Origin: Blautia sp. An249 | GTDB taxonomy: Bacteria; Bacillota; Clostridia; Lachnospirales; Lachnospiraceae | Length of the DNA stretch: 64,000 nt | Reading direction: 5' to 3' | Assembly (NCBI RefSeq): GCF_002159835.1 | Contig: NZ_NFJL01000007.1 | Location: forward strand, 1-64,000 | The notes under the pieces: model-generated | Databases searched by the model: none | Seen by the model: the letters and a program-made list of their open reading frames with translations, nothing else | Told to the model about the DNA's origin: nothing | Shown here: positions 46,496 to 55,958 of the stretch, piece by piece | How the letters are laid out: each line of letters starts with the position of its first letter | How positions within the stretch are numbered: the first letter of the stretch is position 1 | Position numbers and translations under genes: made by a program

Positions 46496-48109
46496 ATGAA
46501 GATTACCTTTCTTGGAGCAACTCATGAAGTGACCGGAAGCTGTTACTATCTGGAGGCAGCGGGCAAGAAGTTTCTTGTTGACTGCGGCATGGAGCAGGGG
46601 CCGGACAATTTCGAAAACGAGGAACTTCCTGTAAATCCGTCAGATTTGGATTTCGCACTATTAACCCATGCACATATTGATCATTCGGGCAATTTTCCGG
46701 CGTTATACGCAAAAGGGTTTCAGGGGCCTATTTATGCTACAGAGGCTACTTGCGATCTGTGTGATATAATGCTTCGGGACAGCGCTCACATTCAGATGTT
46801 CGAGGCAGAATGGAGGAACAGGAAAGGACGTCGTTCCGGTAAGCCGGAATTCGTACCGGCATACACCATGGAAGACGCTGTCGGCGTGTTAAGAAATTTT
46901 GTTTCCTGTGAGTACGGGCAGACGATTCATTTATCGGAAGGAATAAAAGTCCGGTTCATTGATGCAGGGCATCTGCTGGGATCTGCAAGCATTGAACTGT
47001 GGATGCTGGAAGACGGGAAAGAAGAAAAAATCGTATTTTCCGGCGACATTGGAAATATAAACCAGCCATTAATTAAAGACCCTACGTATCTGACGCAGGC
47101 AGACTATGTGGTAATGGAATCTACCTATGGAGATCGGACCCATGGAGAACGTCCGGACTATGCAAAAGCATTAGCAAAAGTAATTCAGAGAACCTTTGAC
47201 AGGGGCGGCAATGTGGTAATTCCTTCATTTGCAGTAGGACGTACACAGGAAATGCTGTATTTTATCCGGCAGATTAAAGAAGAGAAACTGGTTCATGGAT
47301 ACGATGGATTTAAGGTTTATGTGGATAGTCCCCTTGCCAATGAAGCGACCACTATCTTCCGGGAACATCATTTAGACTGTTATGACGAGGAGGCTACACG
47401 TCTGATTCAACAGGGGATTAACCCGATCAGTTTCCAGGGGCTGAAAACTTCTATTACCAGTGAAGATTCTAAGGCCATTAATTTTGATGAAGAAAGAAAA
47501 GTTATAATTTCTGCCAGCGGAATGTGTGATGCCGGCAGAATTAAACACCATCTGAAACATAATTTATGGGATCGCAATAATACCATCCTGTTTGTGGGCT
47601 ATCAGGCAGTTGGAACACTGGGAAGATCATTAATTGAAGGTGCAGAGCAGGTGAAACTGTTCGGAGAGGAAATTCATGTGGCGGCGGAAATCTGCCAGCT
47701 TCCGGGAATCAGCGGACATGCAGATGTGGATGGACTTTTAAAGTGGGCAGGATCTTTCAGAGAAAATCCTCCGAAACAGGTGTTTGTGACCCACGGCGAA
47801 GATGCGGTAACAGAAATATTTGCCGGACGGCTGAAAGAGGAATTTGGCTATTCGGCTATGGCGCCTTTCAGCGGAACGATTTATGATTTGGCCGGTAATG
47901 TATGTATCCATGAGGCAAAAGGAATCCGGCTTAAGAAAAAGAGCGGCAAAAAAGATCTCCGGGCGGTTACGGCTTTTGATAAACTCTGGAATATGGGACA
48001 GCGACTGCTTAAAGTCATTCGCAAAAATGAAGGCTGTGCAAACAAAGATCTGGCTAAATTTACGAGGGATATTCAATCTGTCTGCGATAAATGGGACAGG
48101 GAAGAGTAA
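46496..48109 (+). CDS. beta-CASP metallo-beta-lactamase RNase-like protein
   Basis: An MBL-fold exoribonuclease/endonuclease relative (YSH1/CPSF73-like). The metal motif is THAHIDHSG near residue 58. Further metal residues lie in DAGHLLGSASIE and FSGDIGN; the beta-CASP motifs are STYGDRTHGE, SPLANEAT and SGMCDAGRIKHHL; SGHADVDGLL is the C-terminal His region. 537 aa. It would act on RNA, perhaps mRNA decay. GGGGGC precedes ATG 46496. Confidence 0.92.
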   Translation: MKITFLGATHEVTGSCYYLEAAGKKFLVDCGMEQGPDNFENEELPVNPSDLDFALLTHAHIDHSGNFPALYAKGFQGPIYATEATCDLCDIMLRDSAHIQMFEAEWRNRKGRRSGKPEFVPAYTMEDAVGVLRNFVSCEYGQTIHLSEGIKVRFIDAGHLLGSASIELWMLEDGKEEKIVFSGDIGNINQPLIKDPTYLTQADYVVMESTYGDRTHGERPDYAKALAKVIQRTFDRGGNVVIPSFAVGRTQEMLYFIRQIKEEKLVHGYDGFKVYVDSPLANEATTIFREHHLDCYDEEATRLIQQGINPISFQGLKTSITSEDSKAINFDEERKVIISASGMCDAGRIKHHLKHNLWDRNNTILFVGYQAVGTLGRSLIEGAEQVKLFGEEIHVAAEICQLPGISGHADVDGLLKWAGSFRENPPKQVFVTHGEDAVTEIFAGRLKEEFGYSAMAPFSGTIYDLAGNVCIHEAKGIRLKKKSGKKDLRAVTAFDKLWNMGQRLLKVIRKNEGCANKDLAKFTRDIQSVCDKWDREE

Positions 48110-48131
48110 TAGAAAAGAGTCTCTAAAAACG

Positions 48132-48175
48132 GGCTGCTGCAGGAATGTTTTCCCGGCAGCAGCCTGGTGGTTGTT
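48132..48175. terminator. bidirectional terminator
   Basis: GGCTGCTGC and GCAGCAGCC form a 9-bp stem between the convergent beta-CASP and TSCPD genes. Confidence 0.7.
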
Positions 48176-48179
48176 ATAA

Positions 48180-48425
48180 TTACTGTTCCTTTAAGGCTTC
48201 CTTTAAAGCCAGGGAGAGTTGATCCGGGCAGGAAGTTTTTCTGTGACCGCAGGTTGTGCCTTCCAGCTTGTCGATTACTTCCTGGGGAGACATACCCACT
48301 ACAAGTTTAGCGATTCCGGAAGTATTTCCGGGACATCCGCCGATAAAATTCACCTTTTTAATTACCTGATCCTGTATTTCCACTTCAATGGCCTGTGAAC
48401 AAACACCTTTAGTTTTATAAATCAT
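48180..48425 (-). CDS. TSCPD domain protein (TIGR03905 type)
   Basis: 81 aa, with the family pattern YKTKGVCSQAIEVEI, GGCPGNTSGIAKLV and GTTCGHRKTSCPDQL. The domain also occurs at the C-terminus of some ribonucleotide reductases; alone its function is unknown. Four cysteines suggest metal binding. AAAGGAGG sets ATG 48425. Confidence 0.9.
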   Translation of the reverse strand: MIYKTKGVCSQAIEVEIQDQVIKKVNFIGGCPGNTSGIAKLVVGMSPQEVIDKLEGTTCGHRKTSCPDQLSLALKEALKEQ

Positions 48426-48528
48426 GTCGGGTTCCTCCTTTCAAACAAACATTTCTTATATAAAGATTCATCAGGCAGTTATTATAACAGAGAATACGGG
48501 CTTTTGACAATGCAGAGACATAGGAAAA

Positions 48529-48780
48529 ATGTCATTTAAGACAGGGAGGTGGTCATTTATATTAGATTTGGACATTAAGAAAAATCCACTATTATTTTCA
48601 GCGGGGACGCAATTGGCTTATAAAATAGCAGTATTAAAATTGAATGAAAGTACTTCTACGAAGCAGGCAGCCCAGAGAATGCAGCAAGATTTAACAGTCG
48701 AAATAATTAATACCAACAGAAGGACATCAGATGAAGCAGAAGGAAAGCGGCTGTACCGTATATTGATGGATGAAGAATAA
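48529..48780 (+). CDS. small soluble protein of unknown function
   Basis: 83 aa, charged and helical, with the middle KIAVLKLNESTSTKQAAQRMQQDL. The start is unclear: GGGAGGTGG at 48543-48551 lies inside the frame and has no in-frame ATG or GTG at proper distance (TTG 48568 is 17 bases off), while ATG 48529 has only a weak site. I recognise no family. Confidence 0.5.
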   Translation: MSFKTGRWSFILDLDIKKNPLLFSAGTQLAYKIAVLKLNESTSTKQAAQRMQQDLTVEIINTNRRTSDEAEGKRLYRILMDEE

Positions 48781-48788
48781 ACCACATT

Positions 48789-49442
48789 TCACAAAAGCTC
48801 AAACCTGTTTTTATCAAACCTCAGGATGTGTTCCTGTTCCATTTTACGCAGTTCTACGGTCATGGAGCTGCGATCTACAGAGAGATAGTCTGCCAGCTGC
48901 TGGCGGTTAAAGGGAATAGTGAAGGAAAAAGAATGATGCAAATCTGCCTGGGAGGACAGATATTCCATGAGCTTACTGCGGATGGAACGCTGAGCCAGAA
49001 CGGAAACCTTGCCGGAAAGTTCCAGGTTCTTCTCTGCCAGAAGCAGAAAGAGATTCTGGATCAGACGCTGATGAAACCGGCAGGCGGAAGAACAGCTCTT
49101 TAAGATACGGCGTACATTCAGAAACAGGATGGAGGAATCTTTAGCCGCCAGGACATCAAAGGTTAAAGGAGCGCCAAGGGCAGCGAAAGCTTCTCCGAAC
49201 ATCCCGTATTCCTCTATGTGAGTGAGCAGGGACTGGCGGCCCCAGTAATCCTCCTTTAAAAGGTGAACGCTGCCTTTTACTACAATTCCTATCTCCAGAA
49301 GAATATCCTCTCTCTGAAAAATGAGAGAACCCCTGGGGTATTCCCGGTACTGGGCATGAAGACAGTCTAATATAGAAGCAATTTCTTCAGGGGTCATGGT
49401 CTGAAAGAGGCGCGTGTGTCTTAATTTCGTATAATCAATCAA
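48789..49442 (-). CDS. Crp/Fnr-family transcriptional regulator
   Basis: 217 aa: a cyclic-nucleotide-binding-like beta roll (about residues 1-120, GSLIFQREDILLEIGIVVKGSVHLL) and a C-terminal winged helix (FNRQQLADYLSVDRSSMTVELRKMEQEHIL, about 170-200). There is no N-terminal Fe-S cysteine cluster, so it is not classic FNR. It is divergent from the ferredoxin-Hcp operon and probably binds the palindrome at 49466, hinting at control by nitric oxide or nitrite stress. TTG start 49442 follows GGAGG. Confidence 0.88.
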   Translation of the reverse strand: MIDYTKLRHTRLFQTMTPEEIASILDCLHAQYREYPRGSLIFQREDILLEIGIVVKGSVHLLKEDYWGRQSLLTHIEEYGMFGEAFAALGAPLTFDVLAAKDSSILFLNVRRILKSCSSACRFHQRLIQNLFLLLAEKNLELSGKVSVLAQRSIRSKLMEYLSSQADLHHSFSFTIPFNRQQLADYLSVDRSSMTVELRKMEQEHILRFDKNRFELL

Positions 49443-49465
49443 AAAATTTTCCTCCTTTTTGTTGT

Positions 49466-49489
49466 AAATCCAACAGACTTGTTGGATTT
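49466..49489. promoter_or_regulatory. perfect palindromic operator between regulator and hcp operon
   Basis: AAATCCAACA and TGTTGGATTT are exact inverted arms around GACT. A likely -10 box TATAAT is at 49497-49502 of the ferredoxin-hcp direction. The site fits a dimeric Crp/Fnr protein, most simply the one encoded next to it. Confidence 0.82.
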
Positions 49490-49542
49490 ATTTTATTATA
49501 ATGCCCTTAAAAGGTCAAGAAAATACAAGTAGGAGGGAAGCT

Positions 49543-50193
49543 ATGATACGGAAGATTGTTGAGATAAACCGGGAAAAATGCAACGGCTGCGGCTTATGTG
49601 CCGGCGCCTGCCATGAAGGGGCAATCGCCATGGTAAACGGAAAAGCGAAACTTCTCAGAGACGATTACTGCGACGGCTTGGGGGATTGTCTTCCGGTCTG
49701 TCCCACAGATGCCATTCAAATTGTTGAAAGAGAAGCGAAAGCTTATGATGAAGCAGCGGTTATGGAAAAGAAGAAACAGCCGGAAACTTCCCCGGAATCC
49801 GGTCAGGGGCAAAGCTGTCTGAGTCAGTGGCCGGTACAGATTCGTCTGGTATCGCCGGAGGCGGACTGTTTTCAGAAGGCACATCTTCTGATTGCAGCAG
49901 ACTGCACCGCCTATGCCTATGGGAATTTCCATGAAGAGTTTATGAAAGGACGCGTAACTTTAATCGGATGTCCCAAACTGGATCCTGTGGATTACCGGGA
50001 AAAACTGGCTCTTCTTTTTCAGAAGCATGCCATTCAAAGTGTAACGGTCGCACGTATGGAAGTTCCGTGCTGCGGCGGTCTGGAGAGGGCGGTTCTGGGG
50101 GCAGTTCAAATGAGCAAAAGGGAGATTCCCTGCCGGATAGCGACCCTGTCAGCAAAGGGAAAGATCGTATCAATAAGAAAAGGAGAAGAGTAA
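49543..50193 (+). CDS. ferredoxin-like 4Fe-4S protein of hcp operon
   Basis: 216 aa. One cluster motif is CNGCGLCAGACHEGA, typical except for His after the last Cys. The second is CDGLGDCLPVCP, where the usual second Cys is Leu, so that cluster may be 3Fe-4S or absent. A C-terminal domain of about 110 residues (HLLIAADCTAYAYGNFHEEFM ... PCCGGLERAV) is of the kind found with Hcp. It probably passes electrons to Hcp. GGAGGG sets ATG 49543. The next gene begins 1 base after its stop. Confidence 0.88.
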   Translation: MIRKIVEINREKCNGCGLCAGACHEGAIAMVNGKAKLLRDDYCDGLGDCLPVCPTDAIQIVEREAKAYDEAAVMEKKKQPETSPESGQGQSCLSQWPVQIRLVSPEADCFQKAHLLIAADCTAYAYGNFHEEFMKGRVTLIGCPKLDPVDYREKLALLFQKHAIQSVTVARMEVPCCGGLERAVLGAVQMSKREIPCRIATLSAKGKIVSIRKGEE

Positions 50194-50194
50194 A

Positions 50195-51784
50195 ATGGAA
50201 AAAATGTTTTGTTTTCAGTGTGAACAGACAGCAAACGGGACGGGATGCAGCGGGTGCGCCGGTGTCTGCGGGAAGACGGAAGAAACTTCCAATCTTCAGG
50301 ATGAACTTACTGGAGCTTTAATCGGGCTTGCCAGAGTATGGGAAGGACAGGAAGCCTCCTCAGAAGCTTTGGAACTGATGCAGGAAGGGTTGTTTGCGAC
50401 GCTGACCAACGTGAACTTCGATGATAAATCCCTGAAGGAACTGATAGAGCGGGTTCGTATCTGCAAGAGCCAGACAGGAGAAAACTGTCAGGAATGTGAT
50501 TCTCCCTGTGGACGAATGGAAGATTATGATGTAAAGAATATCTGGGAGGCAGAGGAAGACATCCGCAGTCTGAAATCCCTGCTTTTATTCGGACTGAGGG
50601 GAATGGCAGCCTATGCGTATCATGCCCGGATACTGGGGTATCGGGAGAAAGAGGTGGATACATTCTTTGCAAAGGCGCTGTTCCTCCTGGGAGAAGATTT
50701 GAGCATGGAAGAACTCCTTCCTGTGGTAATGGAAACCGGGGCCGTGAACTTAAAGTGTATGGAGCTTCTGGATCGGGCCAATACGGAAACCTACGGACAT
50801 CCAAGACCTGAGACAGTTTCTATGACAGTAGAAAAAGGACCCTTCATCATAGTATCAGGACATGATCTGCTGGAACTGGAGGAGCTTCTGAAACAGACAG
50901 AAGGAAAAGGGATTCACATTTATACCCACGGAGAAATGCTTCCTGCCCATGCCTATCCCGGGTTAAAGAAATACTCCCATTTAAAGGGAAACTTCGGAAC
51001 TGCATGGCAGAACCAGAAGAAAGAGTTTGCCAGTGTTCCGGCCCCCATTCTTTTTACCACCAACTGTCTGATGCCTCCGGCAGAAAGTTATGAAGACCGG
51101 ATATTTACTTCTGACTGTGTACGTTATCCGGGAGCCGTTCATATTGGAAAAGACAGGGACTTTACGCCTGTCATTGAGAAGGCGCTGGAACTTGGCGGCT
51201 ATGAAGAGGATACGGTATTTTACGGAGTAAACGGAGGAGTTCAGGTGACCACCGGATTTGCCAGGGATATGGTTCTCAGTGTGGCTGATCAGGTAGTCGG
51301 GGCAGTCAAAGACGGCAGTATCCGCCATTTCTTCCTGGTGGGGGGATGCGACGGAGCACGAAGCAAAAGAAACTATTATACGGAGTTTGTGAAACAGGCG
51401 CCCGATGACAGCGTGATTTTAACTTTAGCCTGTGGAAAGTACCGCTTCAATGATTTGGATCTGGGAACCATTCAGGGACTTCCCCGGCTGATGGATATGG
51501 GACAGTGCAACGATGCTTACAGCGCGATCCAGGTAGCTCTGGCTCTTTCTCAGGCATTCCAGTGTGAGGTAAATGAACTTCCCCTTACCCTGGTGCTCTC
51601 CTGGTATGAACAGAAAGCAGTCTGCATTTTACTGACTCTCCTTCATCTGGGCTTAAAGAATATCTACCTGGGACCAACTCTTCCGGCCTTTCTTTCCCCG
51701 AAAGTGGCCGCATACCTGGTAGAAAACTTCCAGATCCATCCTACTACAACCCCGGAAGAGGACCTGAAAACAATTCTGGGCTAA
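50195..51784 (+). CDS. hcp: hydroxylamine reductase (hybrid cluster protein)
   Basis: Hcp reduces hydroxylamine and also nitric oxide, so it acts in nitrosative stress. N-terminal cysteines MFCFQCEQT, CSGCAGVCG bind the first cluster. Hybrid-cluster residues appear in IYTHGEMLPAHAYPGLKKY (His, Glu), in FTTNCLMPP, in the SDCVRYPG segment, and in the later FFLVGGCDGARSKRNYY. 529 aa is near the usual 540-550. AAGGAG precedes ATG 50195. Follows the ferredoxin gene directly. Confidence 0.95.
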   Translation: MEKMFCFQCEQTANGTGCSGCAGVCGKTEETSNLQDELTGALIGLARVWEGQEASSEALELMQEGLFATLTNVNFDDKSLKELIERVRICKSQTGENCQECDSPCGRMEDYDVKNIWEAEEDIRSLKSLLLFGLRGMAAYAYHARILGYREKEVDTFFAKALFLLGEDLSMEELLPVVMETGAVNLKCMELLDRANTETYGHPRPETVSMTVEKGPFIIVSGHDLLELEELLKQTEGKGIHIYTHGEMLPAHAYPGLKKYSHLKGNFGTAWQNQKKEFASVPAPILFTTNCLMPPAESYEDRIFTSDCVRYPGAVHIGKDRDFTPVIEKALELGGYEEDTVFYGVNGGVQVTTGFARDMVLSVADQVVGAVKDGSIRHFFLVGGCDGARSKRNYYTEFVKQAPDDSVILTLACGKYRFNDLDLGTIQGLPRLMDMGQCNDAYSAIQVALALSQAFQCEVNELPLTLVLSWYEQKAVCILLTLLHLGLKNIYLGPTLPAFLSPKVAAYLVENFQIHPTTTPEEDLKTILG

Positions 51785-51865
51785 TCTTTCCGTCCAGGTA
51801 CTGCTTTTCTTCGGGAAACAGATTTGCTATAATGAAGAAAAATGAAAAGCAGAGAGGTTAGAAAT

Positions 51866-52564
51866 ATGCATCGTATCGGAATTATAGGAGCAATGGAAGA
51901 AGAGATTGCCAGCTTAAAGGAAAAGATGGAGCAGGTAACCTGCAAAAAGAAGGCAGGCATGGAATTTCAGGAGGGGATCCTCCGGGGAAAACAGGTGGTA
52001 GTTGTACGTTCCGGAATCGGGAAAGTAAACGCGGCGGTATGTACCCAGATTTTAGCAGATGATTATCAGGTGGATGCCGTACTGAATACCGGAATTGCAG
52101 GCTCCTTAAATAATGAGATTAATATAGGAGATATTGTGGTATCTCAGGATGTGCTGCAGCACGATATGGATGCCACAGGATTCGGGTATGAGAGGGGTCA
52201 GATTCCCAGAATGGAGACTCTGTCTTTTGCAGCAGATGAGGAACTGGCAGACCTTGCACAGAAAAAGTGTAAAGAAGTAAATCCGGATATTTCCGTATTT
52301 AAAGGAAGAATTGCAAGCGGTGATCAGTTTGTTTCCTCTAAAGAAGTAAAGACAGATATTGTAGAGACGTTCGGAGGCTTCTGTGTGGAAATGGAAGGAG
52401 CGGCAATCGGACAGGCCGCTTACCTGAATCAGATTCCATTTCTGATTATCCGCGCAATCTCTGATAAGGCAGATGACAGCGCCACAGTGGATTACAGTAC
52501 TTTTGAGAAGAAAGCCATTGAACACTGCGTGAACTTAACCCTTGCCATGATAGAAGAAATGTAA
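51866..52564 (+). CDS. mtnN: MTA/SAH nucleosidase
   Basis: It splits methylthioadenosine and S-adenosylhomocysteine to adenine and the thio-ribose, for methionine salvage and AI-2 precursor formation. Motifs are IGIIGAMEEEIASLKEKM at the N-terminus, VRSGIGKVNAAVCTQIL, NTGIAGSLN and the nucleoside-binding FCVEMEGAAIGQAAYLN. 232 aa. AGAGAGG sets ATG 51866. A -10-like TATAAT is at 51828. Confidence 0.95.
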   Translation: MHRIGIIGAMEEEIASLKEKMEQVTCKKKAGMEFQEGILRGKQVVVVRSGIGKVNAAVCTQILADDYQVDAVLNTGIAGSLNNEINIGDIVVSQDVLQHDMDATGFGYERGQIPRMETLSFAADEELADLAQKKCKEVNPDISVFKGRIASGDQFVSSKEVKTDIVETFGGFCVEMEGAAIGQAAYLNQIPFLIIRAISDKADDSATVDYSTFEKKAIEHCVNLTLAMIEEM

Positions 52565-52698
52565 AGAGAATACTTGAAGGACAGGGCGGCGAAAATCCCT
52601 TAAAACTGCAGCTTTTCCAGGAATTTGTCGAACGATTTTTATTTTCAAATACCAGGTACGGCGATATAATATCAGTACGAATGTAAAAGGAGGGTATT

Positions 52699-53289
52699 AT
52701 GTTAGACAAACTCATGGACATGCACATTTTACTCTATTGTATGGTGGCAGCAGGAACCCTGGGGGTTTTGGGGATGGCAGCCACCCACCTTACCTACAGA
52801 AGAAGATTAAAAAGCACCGGCCACTTATCGAATTTAAAAGAAAAGTGGCTTAATTTATGGAAAAGCCGGGATCGGCTGATGCGCCGGATGAACCGGTGGG
52901 TATGGTATCCGTCTCTGATAAACTTCTTATGTCTGGGAGCGGCCATTGCATTTTCCGCATCCCTGAAAATGGAGGAAGGAATTTCCCTGTGGTATGTGTA
53001 CGCGGGGGCCTTTGTTCCGCTGCTTCTGCTAGTCTGCAGGCAGGGACTGGATTTTGCGTATAAGGAAGAGCTGCTGACAGATTCCCTTGCAGATTACGTG
53101 GACAAGACGAAAAAATGGATAGAGGAAGATCCGGGTGAGAACATGAGTGTGGAAATGCAAAATGAAATGGTAGAACAGATTGCAGCCAGTATCCGTGAAA
53201 CGGCAGCCGCGGGCAGCCACTTCAGCAAAATGCTGTCTCCGGAGGAGGAAGAGATTATGCGCGAAATTATACGGGAGTTTATGACATGA
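52699..53289 (+). CDS. three-helix membrane protein of unknown function
   Basis: 196 aa with hydrophobic segments at about residues 8-30, 73-91 and 98-116, then a soluble C-terminal helical part rich in Glu (EDPGENMSVEMQNEMVEQIA). GGAGGG sets ATG 52699. No family recognised. It precedes pgi with about 115 bp between. Confidence 0.65.
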   Translation: MLDKLMDMHILLYCMVAAGTLGVLGMAATHLTYRRRLKSTGHLSNLKEKWLNLWKSRDRLMRRMNRWVWYPSLINFLCLGAAIAFSASLKMEEGISLWYVYAGAFVPLLLLVCRQGLDFAYKEELLTDSLADYVDKTKKWIEEDPGENMSVEMQNEMVEQIAASIRETAAAGSHFSKMLSPEEEEIMREIIREFMT

Positions 53290-53404
53290 AAATTGTACAA
53301 AAACAAGGAATTCCGTGGTCATTTGCTTGTGGTAACTGACAAAATTTGCTATACTATTCTCAGAGCGCAAATAGGCGCAAAAAGGTAAAGGAGCGATGAG
53401 AGGT

Positions 53405-54754
53405 ATGGGAAGCAAAGTTACATTTGATTATTCAAAAGCAGGATGCTTTATCGCAGACCATGAGATGGAAGCCATGAAAGGGCTGGCACAGGCTGCGAAA
53501 GAGACGTTGGTAAGTAAATCAGGAGCAGGGAATGATTTCCTGGGATGGATTGATTTGCCGGTGGATTACGATAAAGAAGAATTTGACAGAATCAAAAAAG
53601 CGGCGAAGAAGATTCAGGAAGACTCCGATGTACTCCTGGTAATCGGAATCGGAGGTTCCTATCTGGGAGCACGGGCAGCCATCGAGTTTTTAAGACATGG
53701 TTTTTATAATAATATTTCCAAAGAAGCGCGCAGAACGCCGGAGATTTACTTTGTAGGAAACAGTATCAGCACGGATTATATCAAAGGGCTGATAGATGTT
53801 GTGGGAGACAGAGATTTCTCCATTAACATGATTTCCAAATCAGGAACTACCACAGAACCTGCCATTGCTTTCCGTGTGTTTAAAGAAATCCTGGAGAAGA
53901 AATATGGCAAAGAAGGAGCTGCAGCCAGAATTTATGCTACCACAGACAAAGCCAGAGGAGCTCTGAAAAAAGTGGCGGATGAAGAAGGCTATGAAGAATT
54001 TGTAGTGCCGGATGATGTAGGGGGACGTTTCTCCGTACTGACGGCCGTAGGACTTCTGCCTATCGCGGTCAGCGGCGCAGACATTGACAAATTAATGGAA
54101 GGCGCAGCTTCCGCAAGAGAAATGGCTCTGAATCAGGACTTTGAAGAAAACGACGCAGTGAAATATGCGGCAGTACGCAATATTCTCCTGAGAAAAGGGA
54201 AAAACGTGGAGATTCTGGCAAATTATGAGCCAAGCCTTCACTATGTAAATGAGTGGTGGAAACAGCTCTATGGAGAAAGCGAAGGAAAAGATCAGAAGGG
54301 AATTTTCCCGGCCGCTGTGGATTTAACCACAGATCTGCACTCTATGGGACAGTTTATTCAGGATGGAGCCAGAATTATGTTTGAAACCGTTCTGAATCTG
54401 GAGAAACCGGAACATGAACTTCTTATTAATGAAGAACCGGTAGACTTAGACGGCCTCAATTATCTGGCAGGAAAGAGTGTGGATTTCGTAAATAAGAGCG
54501 CAATGAACGGAACGATTCTGGCGCATACAGACGGTAACGTTCCCAATCTGCGGATAGATATTCCGGAAAGAAATGAATTTTATCTTGGACAGTTGTTCTA
54601 TTTCTTTGAGTTTGCATGCGGCGTAAGCGGATATTTGCTGGGAGTTAATCCCTTTAATCAGCCGGGAGTGGAAAGCTATAAGAAGAATATGTTTGCCCTC
54701 CTTGGAAAACCTGGATTCGAAAAGGAAAGAGAAGAATTATTAAAGAGATTATAA
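53405..54754 (+). CDS. pgi: glucose-6-phosphate isomerase
   Basis: Interconverts glucose 6-phosphate and fructose 6-phosphate in glycolysis. Signatures are [15 protein letters not shown] near residue 75, [17 protein letters not shown] near 137 and [22 protein letters not shown] near the end. 449 aa is the short firmicute form. ATG 53405 ([12 protein letters not shown]) is preferred over ATG 53396, which lies 3 bases from the GGAG. Confidence 0.95.
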   Translation: MGSKVTFDYSKAGCFIADHEMEAMKGLAQAAKETLVSKSGAGNDFLGWIDLPVDYDKEEFDRIKKAAKKIQEDSDVLLVIGIGGSYLGARAAIEFLRHGFYNNISKEARRTPEIYFVGNSISTDYIKGLIDVVGDRDFSINMISKSGTTTEPAIAFRVFKEILEKKYGKEGAAARIYATTDKARGALKKVADEEGYEEFVVPDDVGGRFSVLTAVGLLPIAVSGADIDKLMEGAASAREMALNQDFEENDAVKYAAVRNILLRKGKNVEILANYEPSLHYVNEWWKQLYGESEGKDQKGIFPAAVDLTTDLHSMGQFIQDGARIMFETVLNLEKPEHELLINEEPVDLDGLNYLAGKSVDFVNKSAMNGTILAHTDGNVPNLRIDIPERNEFYLGQLFYFFEFACGVSGYLLGVNPFNQPGVESYKKNMFALLGKPGFEKEREELLKRL

Positions 54755-54788
54755 TCCGATAAATTCATATAGAAATTTAAAAGAAAGA

Positions 54789-54824
54789 GATGCTGCAGAA
54801 GGGAAAGTTCTTTTCTGCAGCATC
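54789..54824. terminator. bidirectional terminator after pgi
   Basis: GATGCTGCAGAA and TTCTGCAGCATC form a perfect 12-bp stem followed by CTTTG. It also lies just beyond the convergent 54839 gene. Confidence 0.88.
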
Positions 54825-54838
54825 CTTTGTATATACCG

Positions 54839-55105
54839 TCAGTCTTCTTCAATTACCTGAATCTCCAGAAAATCGAAATCAATGTGTTCGATAAAGTTAT
54901 CCTGGAAGAAACGGGCCTTTGCATGACGCTTAAACTCATTGACTGTAGAATCCAGCCAGATGGGATTCCCCAGATCCAGGTCATAACAAATCTGTTCCAG
55001 ACAGTCAAAGACTTTTTTCGTCCGGTTATTGTCGGTGTCATCACAGGCGACCGTATCCGTAAGAAGACGGTTATCTTTAAAAATTTTACCCCACAGTCGA
55101 AACAT
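54839..55105 (-). CDS. small conserved protein of unknown function
   Basis: 88 aa, starting MFRLWGKIFKDN and ending FDFLEIQVIEED. The pattern (DNRLL..T, RTKKVFDCLEQICYDLDL, PIWLDSTVNEFKRHAKARF) is one I associate with a small protein widespread in Lachnospiraceae, but no function is known. GGGCAGG lies about 8 bases before ATG 55105. Confidence 0.75.
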   Translation of the reverse strand: MFRLWGKIFKDNRLLTDTVACDDTDNNRTKKVFDCLEQICYDLDLGNPIWLDSTVNEFKRHAKARFFQDNFIEHIDFDFLEIQVIEED

Positions 55106-55192
55106 TTTAAAAACCTGCCCTTCATGGAATTTCGAATGTCTATAAGTATAGACGCAAAGCATGCAAATGTAAAGGAGAAGTAGATAGGAAAG

Positions 55193-55855
55193 ATGAAAAA
55201 CATCAGGATAGACTCAAGATTAAAGGAATTATATCCCAAGGCAGTCCTGGCCTGCGTACAGTGTCGGGTACAGGTAAAAGAAAGCCCAAAAGAGTTATTA
55301 AATGAATTAAAAAAGACAGAAGACAGGATACAGGAGACCTGTCCCACAAACAGTGAAATTGCAAAAAGAGAACCCATTGCCCATACCAGGGAAGCCTACA
55401 AGGCCTTTGGGAAAGAGCCGGGACGATACCGGGGATCCTCTGAGGCCATGCACAGAAGAATCCGCCAGGGAAAGGGACTCTACTATATTAATAACGTAGT
55501 AGACTGTAACAATCTGGTATCCCTGAAGACAGGCTATTCCATGGGAGTTTACGATACGGCTCAGATTGGAGAGGAGATTGTCTGGAAAGTGGCAGAACCG
55601 GGTAGCTGTTACAGGGGAATCGGAAAGGAAGAGATTAATGTGGAGTTTCTTCCGGTGCTGGAGGATGAACAGGGACCTTTTGGAAATCCAACCAGCGACA
55701 GCACGAGAGCCATGATTCGCGAAGAGACCAAAGAAGTTCTTATGTGTATCTATGGTCTGGGAGCCCTCAGTCTGGAGACAGAGATGGAAGAGATGAAACG
55801 GGTGCTGAGAATTTACTGCGGCAGTGAAAGCTTTGAAGAAGCGCTGATTCTGTAG
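55193..55855 (+). CDS. B3/4-domain protein
   Basis: 220 aa with the B3/4 fold of the phenylalanyl-tRNA synthetase beta subunit (REAYKAFGKEPGRYRGSSEAMHRRI, YYINNVVDCNNLVSLKTGYSMGVYD). Free-standing B3/4 proteins may edit or bind amino acids or tRNA; not proven. AAGGAG lies upstream. The hydratase gene follows in the same direction from its own promoter. Confidence 0.87.
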   Translation: MKNIRIDSRLKELYPKAVLACVQCRVQVKESPKELLNELKKTEDRIQETCPTNSEIAKREPIAHTREAYKAFGKEPGRYRGSSEAMHRRIRQGKGLYYINNVVDCNNLVSLKTGYSMGVYDTAQIGEEIVWKVAEPGSCYRGIGKEEINVEFLPVLEDEQGPFGNPTSDSTRAMIREETKEVLMCIYGLGALSLETEMEEMKRVLRIYCGSESFEEALIL

Positions 55856-55873
55856 AAAAAAGAGCGTCCGAGC

Positions 55874-55902
55874 TTTACATAAAGAGAGAAATCTACTATA
55901 AT
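55874..55902 (+). promoter_or_regulatory. promoter of hydratase gene
   Basis: TTTACA, 17-base spacer, TATAAT, about 57 bp upstream of ATG 55959. Confidence 0.75.
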
Positions 55903-55958
55903 GAAAAACATTAAGGCCCGAAACGGATCTGTGAACGAAACGAGGAGGATATAGATTT

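Noticed and set aside
54827..55183. 118-codon plus-strand frame after pgi
   Set aside because: It overlaps the better-supported minus-strand gene 54839-55105, starts inside a terminator region and lacks a ribosome site.
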